From the NCBI RefSeq assembly GCF_000373265.1, contig NZ_KB890761.1, forward strand, positions 62,001 to 126,000: a stretch of DNA of 64,000 nucleotides, in the 5' to 3' direction. The position numbers and the translations under genes were made by a program. This stretch comes from Pontibacter roseus DSM 17521. Its GTDB lineage: Bacteria; Bacteroidota; Bacteroidia; Cytophagales; Hymenobacteraceae. Below, one piece after another: positions 1-8,481 of the stretch (position 1 is the stretch's first letter; the number at the start of each line of letters is the position of its first letter). The notes under the pieces are model-generated. The model was given only the letters and a program-made list of their open reading frames with translations, made no database searches and was not told the origin of the DNA.

Positions 1-236
1 TTGAAAAAGGCCAGCGTCAGGTCATTCATCTTGCCCTTGAACACTGCGTTGAGCACAGCCATCTTCTTATCTGACTTCACTATCGGGTTACGCAGCAGCA
101 GGTGCAGGTCCCTATTTTGGGAGGCTACCTTCGTGAAGAGCTTCATATCCTCATTCACCTGCTCCAACACCCCTTTCTCCTGCGCCAGTTCAATCAGTGA
201 CTTTGCGTATCTGGAAGCAACTCTAATTTCTGACAT
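1..236 (-). CDS. atpH: ATP synthase F1 subunit delta (partial)
   Basis: The reverse strand from 236 reads MSEIRVASRYAKSLIELAQE and continues open for 78 codons to the window edge, so the C-terminal part is missing. This is the usual N-terminal helix of the delta/OSCP subunit, which joins the F1 head to the peripheral stalk made by the b subunit. It lies 57 bases after the atpF stop, in the normal place in a Bacteroidota atp operon, and atpA and atpG would be expected beyond the edge. Identification is secure from the sequence start and the position. Confidence 0.93.
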   Translation of the reverse strand, partial: MSEIRVASRYAKSLIELAQEKGVLEQVNEDMKLFTKVASQNRDLHLLLRNPIVKSDKKMAVLNAVFKGKMNDLTLAFF

Positions 237-293
237 TTTGCTTTTATATAATCAGGACACCACCCTATGGGCAGCACCAGCTATGTTTACTAA

Positions 294-788
294 TTAGTTA
301 AGCGTTACTTCTCTGATATAATCCTGTGCCAGCTCCTGCTGCGCCTGCGGATTGCTCAGTTCTTTTCTCAGGATGCGCTCTGCAATATCAACTGAAAGGG
401 CGGCAGCCATGTTTTTCACTTCTGTGATGGCAGCACGCTTCTCATTCTCAATCGCCTCACGCGCCTGTGCTATCATACGGCCCCCTTCTTCATTGGCCTT
501 GTTTCTAGCACTTTCAATCATGGCGTTGCCTGCATCAGAAGCCTCCTTCAAGATTTTGTCGCGCTCCATGCGAGCTTCTGCTAGCAGCTTCTCATTTTCT
601 GCTTTCAAACCCTGCATTTCAAGCTTCGCCTTCTCGGCAGCGCTCAGTGCTTTTTCGATTGATGCCTCACGCTCACTCAACGCACTCATGATAGGCTTCC
701 AAGCGAATTTGGAGAGCAGGAACAGCACGATGATAAAGGTCACCGTCTGCCAGAAAATTAAACCTACACCTGGGGTTACTAATTCCAT
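294..788 (-). CDS. atpF: ATP synthase F0 subunit b
   Basis: 164 residues. One membrane helix (about residues 10-27, with IFWQTVTFIIVLFLLSKFAW) is followed by a long charged Ala/Glu/Lys-rich coiled coil, the layout of the b subunit that forms the peripheral stalk between F0 and the delta subunit. It lies between atpE and atpH on the same strand. The gap to atpE is 137 bases, unusually long for this operon, and holds a hairpin (see 873-912). Confidence 0.97.
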   Translation of the reverse strand: MELVTPGVGLIFWQTVTFIIVLFLLSKFAWKPIMSALSEREASIEKALSAAEKAKLEMQGLKAENEKLLAEARMERDKILKEASDAGNAMIESARNKANEEGGRMIAQAREAIENEKRAAITEVKNMAAALSVDIAERILRKELSNPQAQQELAQDYIREVTLN

Positions 789-872
789 TTTGTATGAATT
801 TGAATATTAGGTTCTTTTTTTACTAGTACCGGCATTGCTGCCAGTTGTGCTTTAACTATTTAACTATGGGTT

Positions 873-912
873 TAATCTCTCCGTCCGGACCATGCGTCCG
901 GACGAGAGATTA
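873..912 (-). promoter_or_regulatory. hairpin between atpE and atpF
   Basis: Arms 873-889 and 897-912 pair over 16 bp with one bulged C and a short loop, starting 14 bases after the atpE stop on the minus strand. No T-run follows, so it does not look like a complete terminator. It may mark the 3' end of a stable atpE message or an RNA-processing site, which would fit the need for many c subunits per complex. The function is inferred; the pairing is seen directly. Confidence 0.6.
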
Positions 913-925
913 ATCAAAAGCTGGA

Positions 926-1207
<282 letters not shown>

Positions 1208-1227
1208 TTAAAAAAAAGGAATTCTGA

Positions 1228-2262
1228 TTAATGCGCTCCGTCTCCGTGGCCGTGGTCTCCTACGTGGTCATGCTCCTCTACTGCGCCACCGAAGTACATT
1301 GCTGAAAGCAGCGTGAAGATATAAGCCTGCAGCAGCGCCACGAACAGTTCTAGGAAGAACATGAAGGTGGCGAACGCCACGCTCAATGGACCCACTGCGA
1401 TGCTCTGGAAAATGAAAATCAAGCTGAACAGGGACAAGATGATGATGTGACCCGCCGTGATGTTGGCGAAAAGTCGAACCATCAGGGAGAACGGCTTGGT
1501 GATGATACCAATCAATTCTACCGGAATCATGATAGGAGCCAGCCATACCGGCACACCAGGCGTAGCAAAAATGTGCTTCCAGTAGCTCTTATTGCCACTG
1601 AACACGGTGATAAGCAAGGTCATAGTGGCCAGCACCAGCGTCACCGCGATATTGCCTGTCAGGTTAGCACCACCTGGCATCAAACCGAGCAGGTTGTTGA
1701 ACCAGATGAAGAAGAAGATGGTGAGCAGGTATGGCATGTAGCGCTCATACTTAGGACCAATGTTGGCCTTCGCGATTTCGTCGCGGACAAATATGATGAT
1801 GGGCTCAAAGAAGGACTGTATACCTCTAGGTGCCTTGCCGTGGTTCTTCTTATAGCTGGAGGCGATGGTAAGGAACACCAAAAACAACAGCGCCACACTA
1901 AGGAAGAGAGAGGCCACGTTCTTAGTTATAGAGAAATCCAACAGGCCAGCTTGGTCAGCTGCCGGCTCACCTGAGGCATCGGCACGGTAAATATGCCCGT
2001 GGTCCAGCACAAAGCCGTTGTAAGGCACGAGCTCGTGGTTCTCGTTGTAGAAGTTGCTGGATGAAAAAACATTCAGTTGGCCGTTATCTATCAGGATTAC
2101 TGGCAGATAAAGCGTTGCACCATCAGCGAAATGCCAGCTGTAATCATCAGCGATGTGATGCGTAATCATGTCGCCTGGCTTGAACTCGCCGCCTTCCGCT
2201 GCAGCCTCCGCATGGGCGGAAATCGTCAGGAAGGAAAACAGTAAAATAAATAACTTCTTCAT
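1228..2262 (-). CDS. atpB: ATP synthase F0 subunit a
   Basis: 344 residues, longer than the enterobacterial protein because of an N-terminal signal-like segment and an extracytoplasmic stretch of about 100 residues, as is common in Bacteroidota. The C-terminal half has five to six membrane helices and the essential arginine in KPFSLMVRLFANITAGH, which faces the c ring. It forms the proton half-channels. The C-terminus is His/Asp-rich (EEHDHVGDHGHGDGAH). It lies 38 bases upstream of atpE in the operon. Confidence 0.97.
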   Translation of the reverse strand: MKKLFILLFSFLTISAHAEAAAEGGEFKPGDMITHHIADDYSWHFADGATLYLPVILIDNGQLNVFSSSNFYNENHELVPYNGFVLDHGHIYRADASGEPAADQAGLLDFSITKNVASLFLSVALLFLVFLTIASSYKKNHGKAPRGIQSFFEPIIIFVRDEIAKANIGPKYERYMPYLLTIFFFIWFNNLLGLMPGGANLTGNIAVTLVLATMTLLITVFSGNKSYWKHIFATPGVPVWLAPIMIPVELIGIITKPFSLMVRLFANITAGHIIILSLFSLIFIFQSIAVGPLSVAFATFMFFLELFVALLQAYIFTLLSAMYFGGAVEEHDHVGDHGHGDGAH

Positions 2263-2300
2263 TAAGAGAGATTTAGAAGCAACCTTTATAAATAGTAAAG

Positions 2301-2690
2301 CTATACTTCGTTGTGCTTTTTCAAATGCGGGCGCAAGTTAGCCAATAAGCTGTAGATTTCAAACCCGGTAAATAGAAAATATAACGCAAAGAAATTGAAG
2401 ACGAACTGCAACTGATTCTCCGGAAACAGGAAGATGTAGACGACTATCACCGCGATGCTCAGTATCATCCGGAAGCCCATCGAACCAAAGTAGTATAACT
2501 GGAAATTGTCGCTGTCATAGCTGATACCCAGGCGCGCTATATAAAAGGTGGCACCCGTAATCACCACAAAGAAGCCCAGGATGAACCAGATGAACGGATG
2601 CAACAGGGCACTGCCGGTGAAATGGGCAAGCAGGCCGATTACAATGGCCGCCACGCCTGTCAAAATCAATAGGTTTCTGATGAAATTCAC
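2301..2690 (-). CDS. small membrane protein of the atp operon
   Basis: 129 residues with about four hydrophobic segments (starting near residues 8, 32, 70 and 95) and a basic C-terminus. It lies between the atpZ-like gene (3-base gap) and atpB (38-base gap), so it is almost certainly co-transcribed. Proteins of this size and position accompany atpB in many Bacteroidota and may play the AtpI role of helping c-ring assembly or supplying Mg2+. I cannot assign a family from sequence alone. Confidence 0.75.
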   Translation of the reverse strand: MNFIRNLLILTGVAAIVIGLLAHFTGSALLHPFIWFILGFFVVITGATFYIARLGISYDSDNFQLYYFGSMGFRMILSIAVIVVYIFLFPENQLQFVFNFFALYFLFTGFEIYSLLANLRPHLKKHNEV

Positions 2691-2693
2691 TCG

Positions 2694-2927
2694 TTACTGT
2701 TTTTTGTTTAAAGATACCACGACCAGCACCATGGAAGCCACCACTGCCACCACCAGCAACAGTATGGTCATCCAGGGGTTTTCGTTCCCCATCGCCTCGT
2801 CCAGCTTCATGCCTGCCCAGGCGGCCAGCACCAGCGCGCCAATCATTTGGAAAGCCAGGCCCGAGTACTTCAAGTAGGGCTTAAAGGAATCTTCCCGCTT
2901 GGGTTTCTGCTCTTCTGGCTCTGGCAT
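2694..2927 (-). CDS. AtpZ/AtpI family protein
   Basis: A short charged N-terminus (MPEPEEQKPKREDS) precedes two membrane helices, with the AtpZ pattern around SGLAFQMIGALVLAAWAGMKLDE and ENPWMTILLL. AtpZ proteins sit first in many atp operons and, with AtpI, are linked to c-ring assembly or ion transport. I chose the ATG at 2927 over the ATG at 2945, because the -7 element at 2953-2960 would place transcription start almost on the 2945 codon and a GGAG lies before the second ATG. The longer version remains possible. Confidence 0.82.
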   Translation of the reverse strand: MPEPEEQKPKREDSFKPYLKYSGLAFQMIGALVLAAWAGMKLDEAMGNENPWMTILLLVVAVVASMVLVVVSLNKKQ

Positions 2928-2952
2928 ATGCTCCACGTTTATCAATGGCCTG

Positions 2953-2960
2953 CAAAAGTA
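2953..2960 (-). promoter_or_regulatory. -7 element for the atp operon
   Basis: Reads TACTTTTG on the minus strand, an exact match to TAnnTTTG, 25 bases before the chosen atpZ start. No good TTTG -33 element is visible. Position and exact match support the assignment; activity is inferred. Confidence 0.45.
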
Positions 2961-3144
2961 CTCATTTTTATGGTGTTATCAGCACCCTCTCCTGAATTAG
3001 CTGTTATTTCTGCCGCTTCTGTTCCCCAGTGTGCCGGCAACGCTTCGCCTGAAACCATTTCAACTTTTCTATAGTTCAATAGCAGGCCTCTGCGCACAGC
3101 ATACGCCTTTATCTGGAGCCTCTTCTATTATTGACATATTATTG

Positions 3145-3152
3145 TATTTTTG
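3145..3152 (+). promoter_or_regulatory. -7 element upstream of sprE/porW
   Basis: TATTTTTG matches TAnnTTTG exactly. It implies a leader of about 130 bases before the TTG start of the sprE gene. A TTGACA lies only 11 bases upstream, too close for a normal -33 element. Confidence 0.4.
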
Positions 3153-3285
3153 TACGAGGCATAACTGCTCTGGCCAGCCTAAGCGCGATTATACCTAAAT
3201 ACTGAAGCGTATACCGAAGGCGTTATATAGAATACTATGGCTGGTAACCTGCTGCCGACACACACGCTGCACATTATCTGATATT

Positions 3286-6162
3286 TTGAGCAAACAATCG
3301 TTTCACATACTCCTGGTGCTGGCCGGACTGCTGCTGGCGGGCTGCTCTGCTGAGCGCAACAACCCGTTGAGCAAGGCCTACCATAACACCACGGCCCGCT
3401 ACAATGGCTATTTCCTGGCCAAGGAGAAGCTCAACGCCATAGAGAAAAGCATACAGGACCAGACGGTATACGATTACAACCGGATACTCCCCATCTTCCC
3501 GCCCCTTGACTCCACTACTTATAAGGCACATGCAGCCGATTTGGAGGATGTAGTCAAGAAGGCCTCTTTCCCGATACAGTACCACCAGAACAGCAAGTGG
3601 GTGGACGACAGCTACCTGCTCATCGGCAAGGTACGCTTCTATGAGCTTAACTTCCCCGATGCGGCCAAAACATTCAAGTACGTGAACTCCGTGGGCAAAG
3701 ACCGCCACGTGCAGCATGAGGCGCTGGTATGGCTCATGCGCTCGTTCATGCAGATGGGGGAGATGGACAATGCCCAGCAGGTATCGGAGTTCCTGCGAAA
3801 GGAGCGCCTGAACAAAGATAATGCCCGGGAGCTATACCTGGCACGCGCCCAGTTCCACCTGCTGCAGAACGACACGACCGGTATGGTGGAGAACCTGGCC
3901 TTATCGCTGCCTAACTTTGAGAAGAAGGATGACCAGTCGCGGGTACGTTTCTCGCTGGCGCGCCTCTACCAGGAGCAGGGTCAGAACCAGGAGGCCTACA
4001 AGCAGTACACCCGCCTGCTGCGCCGCAACCCGCCCTATGACCTAGGCTTCTTCAGCCGGCTATACCTGGGGCAGGTGTCTGAGCTGTCAGATGCACAGGA
4101 CCTTGACCGCATTGCCGGCTATTACCAGAAAATGCTGAAGGACGAGAAGAACACCGAGTACAGAGACAAAATCTATTACGAGATGGCGGTGTTCGAGCGA
4201 CGACAGCAGAACTACGACAAGGCGCTGGAGTACCTGAACGAGTCCATCAAAAACCAAGGCTCCCTTCCCAACCAGAAAGCCTATACCTACCTGGAGGCGG
4301 GGCGAATCTATTTCGAGAACCTGAACAAATACGATTTGGCGCAAGCCTACTACGACAGCGCCGTGCAGGTATACCCGCAGCAGGCGCCTGAATATGAGGC
4401 ACTGGCAGAACGCCGGGATGTATTGGCTGACTTTGCCAAGCAGCACCTGACCATACAAACAGAGGACAGTCTGCAGCGCCTGGCCCAGATGAGCGAGGCC
4501 GAGCGCCTGGCCTTTGTAGAGAGCCTGGTGCAGCGCGAGGAGGAACTGCGGCAGCAGGAACTGGCGCGGCAGCAGGAGCAGCAGAAGACAAGCCGTCGCG
4601 AGGAGCGGCAACAGAACACTACCACCCTAGCCAACCGAAACAACACCGCTATACCTGAGAACGGCAGCAACACGGGCATCTTCTACTTTGATAATCCAGC
4701 GGCCATGGCCACCGCCCGCTCTGAGTTTGTGCGCCGCTGGGGAGACCGGCCGCTGCAGGACAATTGGCGTTTGCGCAGCAGGGGCGAGACGACTGGACAA
4801 GAAGAGGCCGTAGCGCTGGAGCAGCCGGCCGAAGCTGCAGCCGAAACAGAGGAAACCATACAGGCGCGCCTGCAGTCGCAGGTGCAGACCTACCTGCAGA
4901 ACATACCTTCCACGACGCTGGCCATACAGCAATCTGAGAAGATGGTAGAGGACGCGATGTTCCGTCTGGCCAACATATATGCCCAGAAGCTGAACGACCC
5001 CGAGAAGGCCATTGCCCAGTATGAACAACTGCTCCAGCGCTTCCTGCATACAGAATATGCTCCCGAAGCCTATTACAGTCTATACCTTATCTATGGCAGG
5101 ACGGGTGACGAACGCAAAAACGTCTACTATGATAAGATAAAGCAGCAGTTTCCTGGCACTACCTACGCCATGCTGGTAGATGACCCCACTTTCCTGAGCA
5201 AGAACGCACTGGAGAACGTGAAGGCGCACACCCTCTACGACTCTGCCTTCACCGTGTATGAGCAGGGCGAGTATGCACAGGCCGCTACGTTGCTGACTGA
5301 CCTCAACAGCCAATACCCAAGGCACGACATACAGGACAAAGTGGCTTTCCTGCGCGTGATGATAACGGCCCGTACGGAGAAGCCTGCGCTGCTGCGGGAA
5401 CAGTTGCTTGCTTTCAAGGCGAAGTATCCGGCTAGCCCGCTGCTGCCACGAGCAGAACAGCTGCTGGCAAACTACACTACCCTTGAGGAGAAACAGCTAC
5501 TCCGAAAGGAGGCTCCACAGCCCGCTACTGCCAGCACTTCCAAGACAAATGATACCAGAACGCCGGAGCAGAAAGTCAGTACGCGGGTAGCGCTAGCCAC
5601 CGCCAGAGGAACGAACCAAGTTAAACGTCCTGCAACCGCCGAGACGGACACACCGCCTGTAGCCCAGGTCCCGGACACGACACTGGCAACTGCCAACAGC
5701 CAGCCTGCCACAAGGCCCGGGGTGCCTGATACCACAACAGCCAGCCCTGCTCTTCCTGCCGATACGTTAACAGCGGCCGTGCCTCCTGCAGACCCGCTGG
5801 CTTATACCAGTGAATCGGATACCGCTTATTATTTTGTGTTGGTTTACCCCGAAGGGCATGCTTCTTTCAAAGAGGTAGAGGCTAGGTATAGCAAGTATAA
5901 CAACACCTATTTCAAGAATCTGGGGCTGCAGATGGAGACACAGCCTTATGAAGCAGGGCAGGTAATGCTGCTTGCGCGCCCGTTCCCTGACCTGAAATCG
6001 GCCCAGTCATTCAACATCAAACAAAAAGGCCCGCAATCGCCGATAGGTAAAATCAGAGGCGTAGAATTCACTACCTTTGTCATCTCATCTGCCAACTTCC
6101 AGAAGTTGCTGCAGAAGAAAGATTTAGAAGCTTATCTGAATTACTTCAGAACCAACAATTAA
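3286..6162 (+). CDS. sprE: T9SS periplasmic lipoprotein PorW/SprE
   Basis: 958 residues. A signal peptide ends in the lipobox LAGC (Cys20), followed by NNPLSKAYHNTTARYNGYF, the characteristic start of the PorW/SprE family required for type IX secretion and gliding. The body is rich in TPR-like helical repeats, with a Gln/Glu/Arg-rich stretch (about residues 415-450) and a Pro/Thr-rich low-complexity linker (about 740-840) before a conserved C-terminal domain. The start is TTG, the only start that keeps the full signal peptide. The stop is one base before the PBP gene, so the two are co-transcribed. It may link the GldKLMN machinery in this window to the SprA translocon. Confidence 0.88.
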   Translation: MSKQSFHILLVLAGLLLAGCSAERNNPLSKAYHNTTARYNGYFLAKEKLNAIEKSIQDQTVYDYNRILPIFPPLDSTTYKAHAADLEDVVKKASFPIQYHQNSKWVDDSYLLIGKVRFYELNFPDAAKTFKYVNSVGKDRHVQHEALVWLMRSFMQMGEMDNAQQVSEFLRKERLNKDNARELYLARAQFHLLQNDTTGMVENLALSLPNFEKKDDQSRVRFSLARLYQEQGQNQEAYKQYTRLLRRNPPYDLGFFSRLYLGQVSELSDAQDLDRIAGYYQKMLKDEKNTEYRDKIYYEMAVFERRQQNYDKALEYLNESIKNQGSLPNQKAYTYLEAGRIYFENLNKYDLAQAYYDSAVQVYPQQAPEYEALAERRDVLADFAKQHLTIQTEDSLQRLAQMSEAERLAFVESLVQREEELRQQELARQQEQQKTSRREERQQNTTTLANRNNTAIPENGSNTGIFYFDNPAAMATARSEFVRRWGDRPLQDNWRLRSRGETTGQEEAVALEQPAEAAAETEETIQARLQSQVQTYLQNIPSTTLAIQQSEKMVEDAMFRLANIYAQKLNDPEKAIAQYEQLLQRFLHTEYAPEAYYSLYLIYGRTGDERKNVYYDKIKQQFPGTTYAMLVDDPTFLSKNALENVKAHTLYDSAFTVYEQGEYAQAATLLTDLNSQYPRHDIQDKVAFLRVMITARTEKPALLREQLLAFKAKYPASPLLPRAEQLLANYTTLEEKQLLRKEAPQPATASTSKTNDTRTPEQKVSTRVALATARGTNQVKRPATAETDTPPVAQVPDTTLATANSQPATRPGVPDTTTASPALPADTLTAAVPPADPLAYTSESDTAYYFVLVYPEGHASFKEVEARYSKYNNTYFKNLGLQMETQPYEAGQVMLLARPFPDLKSAQSFNIKQKGPQSPIGKIRGVEFTTFVISSANFQKLLQKKDLEAYLNYFRTNN

Positions 6163-6163
6163 C

Positions 6164-8470
6164 ATGACTACGACGACACGTCAAAAATCCAACAAAGTTT
6201 ACCCAAGGGTTATCACTGGTCTGTGGCTGCTGTTCCTGGGCGGCATCGTTACCTTAATTCTGTACATCTATGCGGTCAGCATCAACTTCCTGAACCTGTT
6301 TGGGGAGCTGCCTAACATGCGTACGCTCGAGAACCCTAAAAGCGCCCTGTCTTCTGAGCTTTACTCCGCTGACAATGCCCTACTCGGCAAGTACTTCCGC
6401 GAGAACCGTACCCCAATAGACTTTGAGGACCTGCCCCAAAACTTTGTGGATGCCCTTGTGGCAACAGAAGATATCCGGTATGAAGAGCACTCAGGTATAG
6501 ACCCCGAGGCCATGGGACGTGTTGTCGGCTCTTTGATGATAGGCACCTCCAAGGGCGGGGGCAGTACCATCACGCAGCAGCTGGCCAAGAACCTCTTCAA
6601 GACGCGCGGTGAAGAGCTCAACAACGGCCTGCTCAACCATACCCCTGGACTTCGCACCCTCATCCACAAAACTAAAGAGTGGATTATGGCCGTGAAGCTG
6701 GAGCAGTCCTATACCAAGCAGGAAATCATGGTCATGTACCTGAACATTTTCGAGTTTGGAAGCAACGCCTTTGGTATCCAGTCCGCCTCCAAAACGTTTT
6801 TCAACAAGAACCCACAGGATTTGGAAGTGCAGGAGTCGGCTGTGCTGGTTGGTCTGTTCAAAAACCCGAACTTCTATAGCCCCAAGTTCAATCCGGAGAA
6901 CTCAAAGCGCCGCCGCAACGTGGTGATGTCACAGATGGTGAAGTATGGTTTCCTGCCAGCCGAGGAGTATGAGAAACTGAAAGAAACCGATATCAAACTC
7001 GATTACCGCGTCGAAAACCAGAACATTGGTTTAGCTCCTTATTTCCGTACTGAGGCCAGCAAGTTCCTGCTCAAGTGGTGCCGCGAGAATGGCTACGACC
7101 TCTACGCCGATGGTCTGAAAATCTATACCACCATTGACTCACGTATGCAGCGCTACGCCGAGCAGGCCGTGGAGGAGCACATGAAGGACCGCCAAAAGGA
7201 GTTCTTCTCCCACTGGAAAGGCCGTAACCCCTGGATTGACCGCCAAGGCAAGGAAATCCCGAATTACCTGACTTCGGCTATCAAACGCACTGACCGCTAC
7301 CGCAGACTAAACGAGCGCTTTGACGGCAATCAGGATTCCATTAACTACTACCTGAACAAGAAAACCCCGATGACCATTTTCACCTGGGACGGGGAGAAAG
7401 AAGTGGTGATGAGCCCAATGGATTCGCTGAAGCATTACAAGCACTTCCTGCAGACTGGTTTCATGGCCATGGAGCCGCAGACGGGCCACATCAAAGCCTG
7501 GGTGGGTGGCATCAACTACAAGCACTTCAAGTACGACCACGTGAAGCAAGGCGCCCGTCAGCCGGGTTCTGTTTTCAAGCCGTTCCTGTACACAGCCGCT
7601 ATCGAAAATGGCTACTACCCCTGCTACGAGGTCATAGACACACAGGTATGCATACCGCTGCCAGACGGTACCATGTGGTGCCCGAACAACGCTGACAACA
7701 AGTTCTCTGGCGAGAAATTCACGCTGCGTAAGGCCCTTGCTGAGTCTGTCAACTCCATCTCTGCCTTCCTGGTCAACAAGTTAGGAGCCGAGACATTGGT
7801 GAAGACTGCGAAACGCATGGGCATTACGACTCCGCTGGAAGCGAATCCTTCTCTGGCCTTGGGAGTGAATGATGTGACGCTGTACGATATGGTGGGTGCG
7901 TATGGCACCTACGTAAACAATGGTACTTGGACGGAGCCGAATTTTATCACCCGTATCGAAGACAAGCATGGCAACGTGCTGGCTGATTTTGTACCTCGTT
8001 CAGTCGAGGCTCTGAGCGAAGAGACGGCTTACATGATGGTGCACATGCTCAAAGCTGCAGCCGAGCCCGGCGGAACGGCCTACTATGGGCTACGTCACCG
8101 TAACGGCCTCAAAAATGAGATTGGCGGTAAAACCGGAACGACCCAGAATTACTCCGATGCCTGGTTCATGGGCATTACTCCTGATTTGGTGGCTGGTGCT
8201 TGGGTGGGTGGTGACGACCGCTCTATTCACTTCCGAACCATTGCGCTGGGTCAGGGTAACAAACTGGCCATGCCTATCTATGGTAGTTTCATGAAGAAGG
8301 TATACGCTGATAAATCGTTGGATGTATCGAAAGACCCTTTCCCTAAACCTTCTGTGCCTTTATCGGTAGAATTAGATTGCTCCAAGTACAACGGTGGCAT
8401 TCAGGTGGACTCTGCCCAGCAGGATGAGTTCTATCAATTGCCCACTGAGATTGACCTGGATGCTTTCTAA
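6164..8470 (+). CDS. class A penicillin-binding protein (PBP1A type)
   Basis: 768 residues. One N-terminal membrane anchor is followed by a glycosyltransferase family 51 domain (ATEDIRYEEHSGID and GGSTITQQLAKNLF motifs, about residues 95-260) and a transpeptidase domain with SVFK (nucleophile Ser469), SVN and KTG (Lys656). It polymerises and cross-links peptidoglycan on the outer face of the inner membrane. All catalytic motifs are intact. It starts one base after the sprE stop and ends 11 bases before uvrC, so the three genes likely form one transcript. Confidence 0.95.
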   Translation: MTTTTRQKSNKVYPRVITGLWLLFLGGIVTLILYIYAVSINFLNLFGELPNMRTLENPKSALSSELYSADNALLGKYFRENRTPIDFEDLPQNFVDALVATEDIRYEEHSGIDPEAMGRVVGSLMIGTSKGGGSTITQQLAKNLFKTRGEELNNGLLNHTPGLRTLIHKTKEWIMAVKLEQSYTKQEIMVMYLNIFEFGSNAFGIQSASKTFFNKNPQDLEVQESAVLVGLFKNPNFYSPKFNPENSKRRRNVVMSQMVKYGFLPAEEYEKLKETDIKLDYRVENQNIGLAPYFRTEASKFLLKWCRENGYDLYADGLKIYTTIDSRMQRYAEQAVEEHMKDRQKEFFSHWKGRNPWIDRQGKEIPNYLTSAIKRTDRYRRLNERFDGNQDSINYYLNKKTPMTIFTWDGEKEVVMSPMDSLKHYKHFLQTGFMAMEPQTGHIKAWVGGINYKHFKYDHVKQGARQPGSVFKPFLYTAAIENGYYPCYEVIDTQVCIPLPDGTMWCPNNADNKFSGEKFTLRKALAESVNSISAFLVNKLGAETLVKTAKRMGITTPLEANPSLALGVNDVTLYDMVGAYGTYVNNGTWTEPNFITRIEDKHGNVLADFVPRSVEALSEETAYMMVHMLKAAAEPGGTAYYGLRHRNGLKNEIGGKTGTTQNYSDAWFMGITPDLVAGAWVGGDDRSIHFRTIALGQGNKLAMPIYGSFMKKVYADKSLDVSKDPFPKPSVPLSVELDCSKYNGGIQVDSAQQDEFYQLPTEIDLDAF

Positions 8471-8471
8471 C

Positions 8472-8477
8472 AGGAGG
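8472..8477 (+). promoter_or_regulatory. perfect Shine-Dalgarno before uvrC
   Basis: AGGAGG sits four bases before the uvrC ATG (8482). Strong Shine-Dalgarno sequences are uncommon in Bacteroidota, where initiation relies more on A-rich, unstructured leaders, so this one stands out and confirms the start. Confidence 0.7.
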
Positions 8478-8481
8478 TATA

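Larger units (their letters stand above)
2928..3285. other. divergent intergenic region atpZ / sprE
   Basis: About 360 bases without a convincing gene separate the leftward atp operon from the rightward sprE gene. It holds a minus-strand TACTTTTG (2953-2960) and a plus-strand TATTTTTG (3145-3152), both exact matches to the Bacteroidota -7 consensus TAnnTTTG. I see no clear -33 partner for either at the usual 17-21 base spacing. No RNA gene or repeat is apparent. Confidence 0.6.

Noticed and set aside
1..297. A plus-strand open frame of 98 codons at the window start
   Set aside because: It lies over the start of atpH on the opposite strand, which has the clear delta-subunit sequence.
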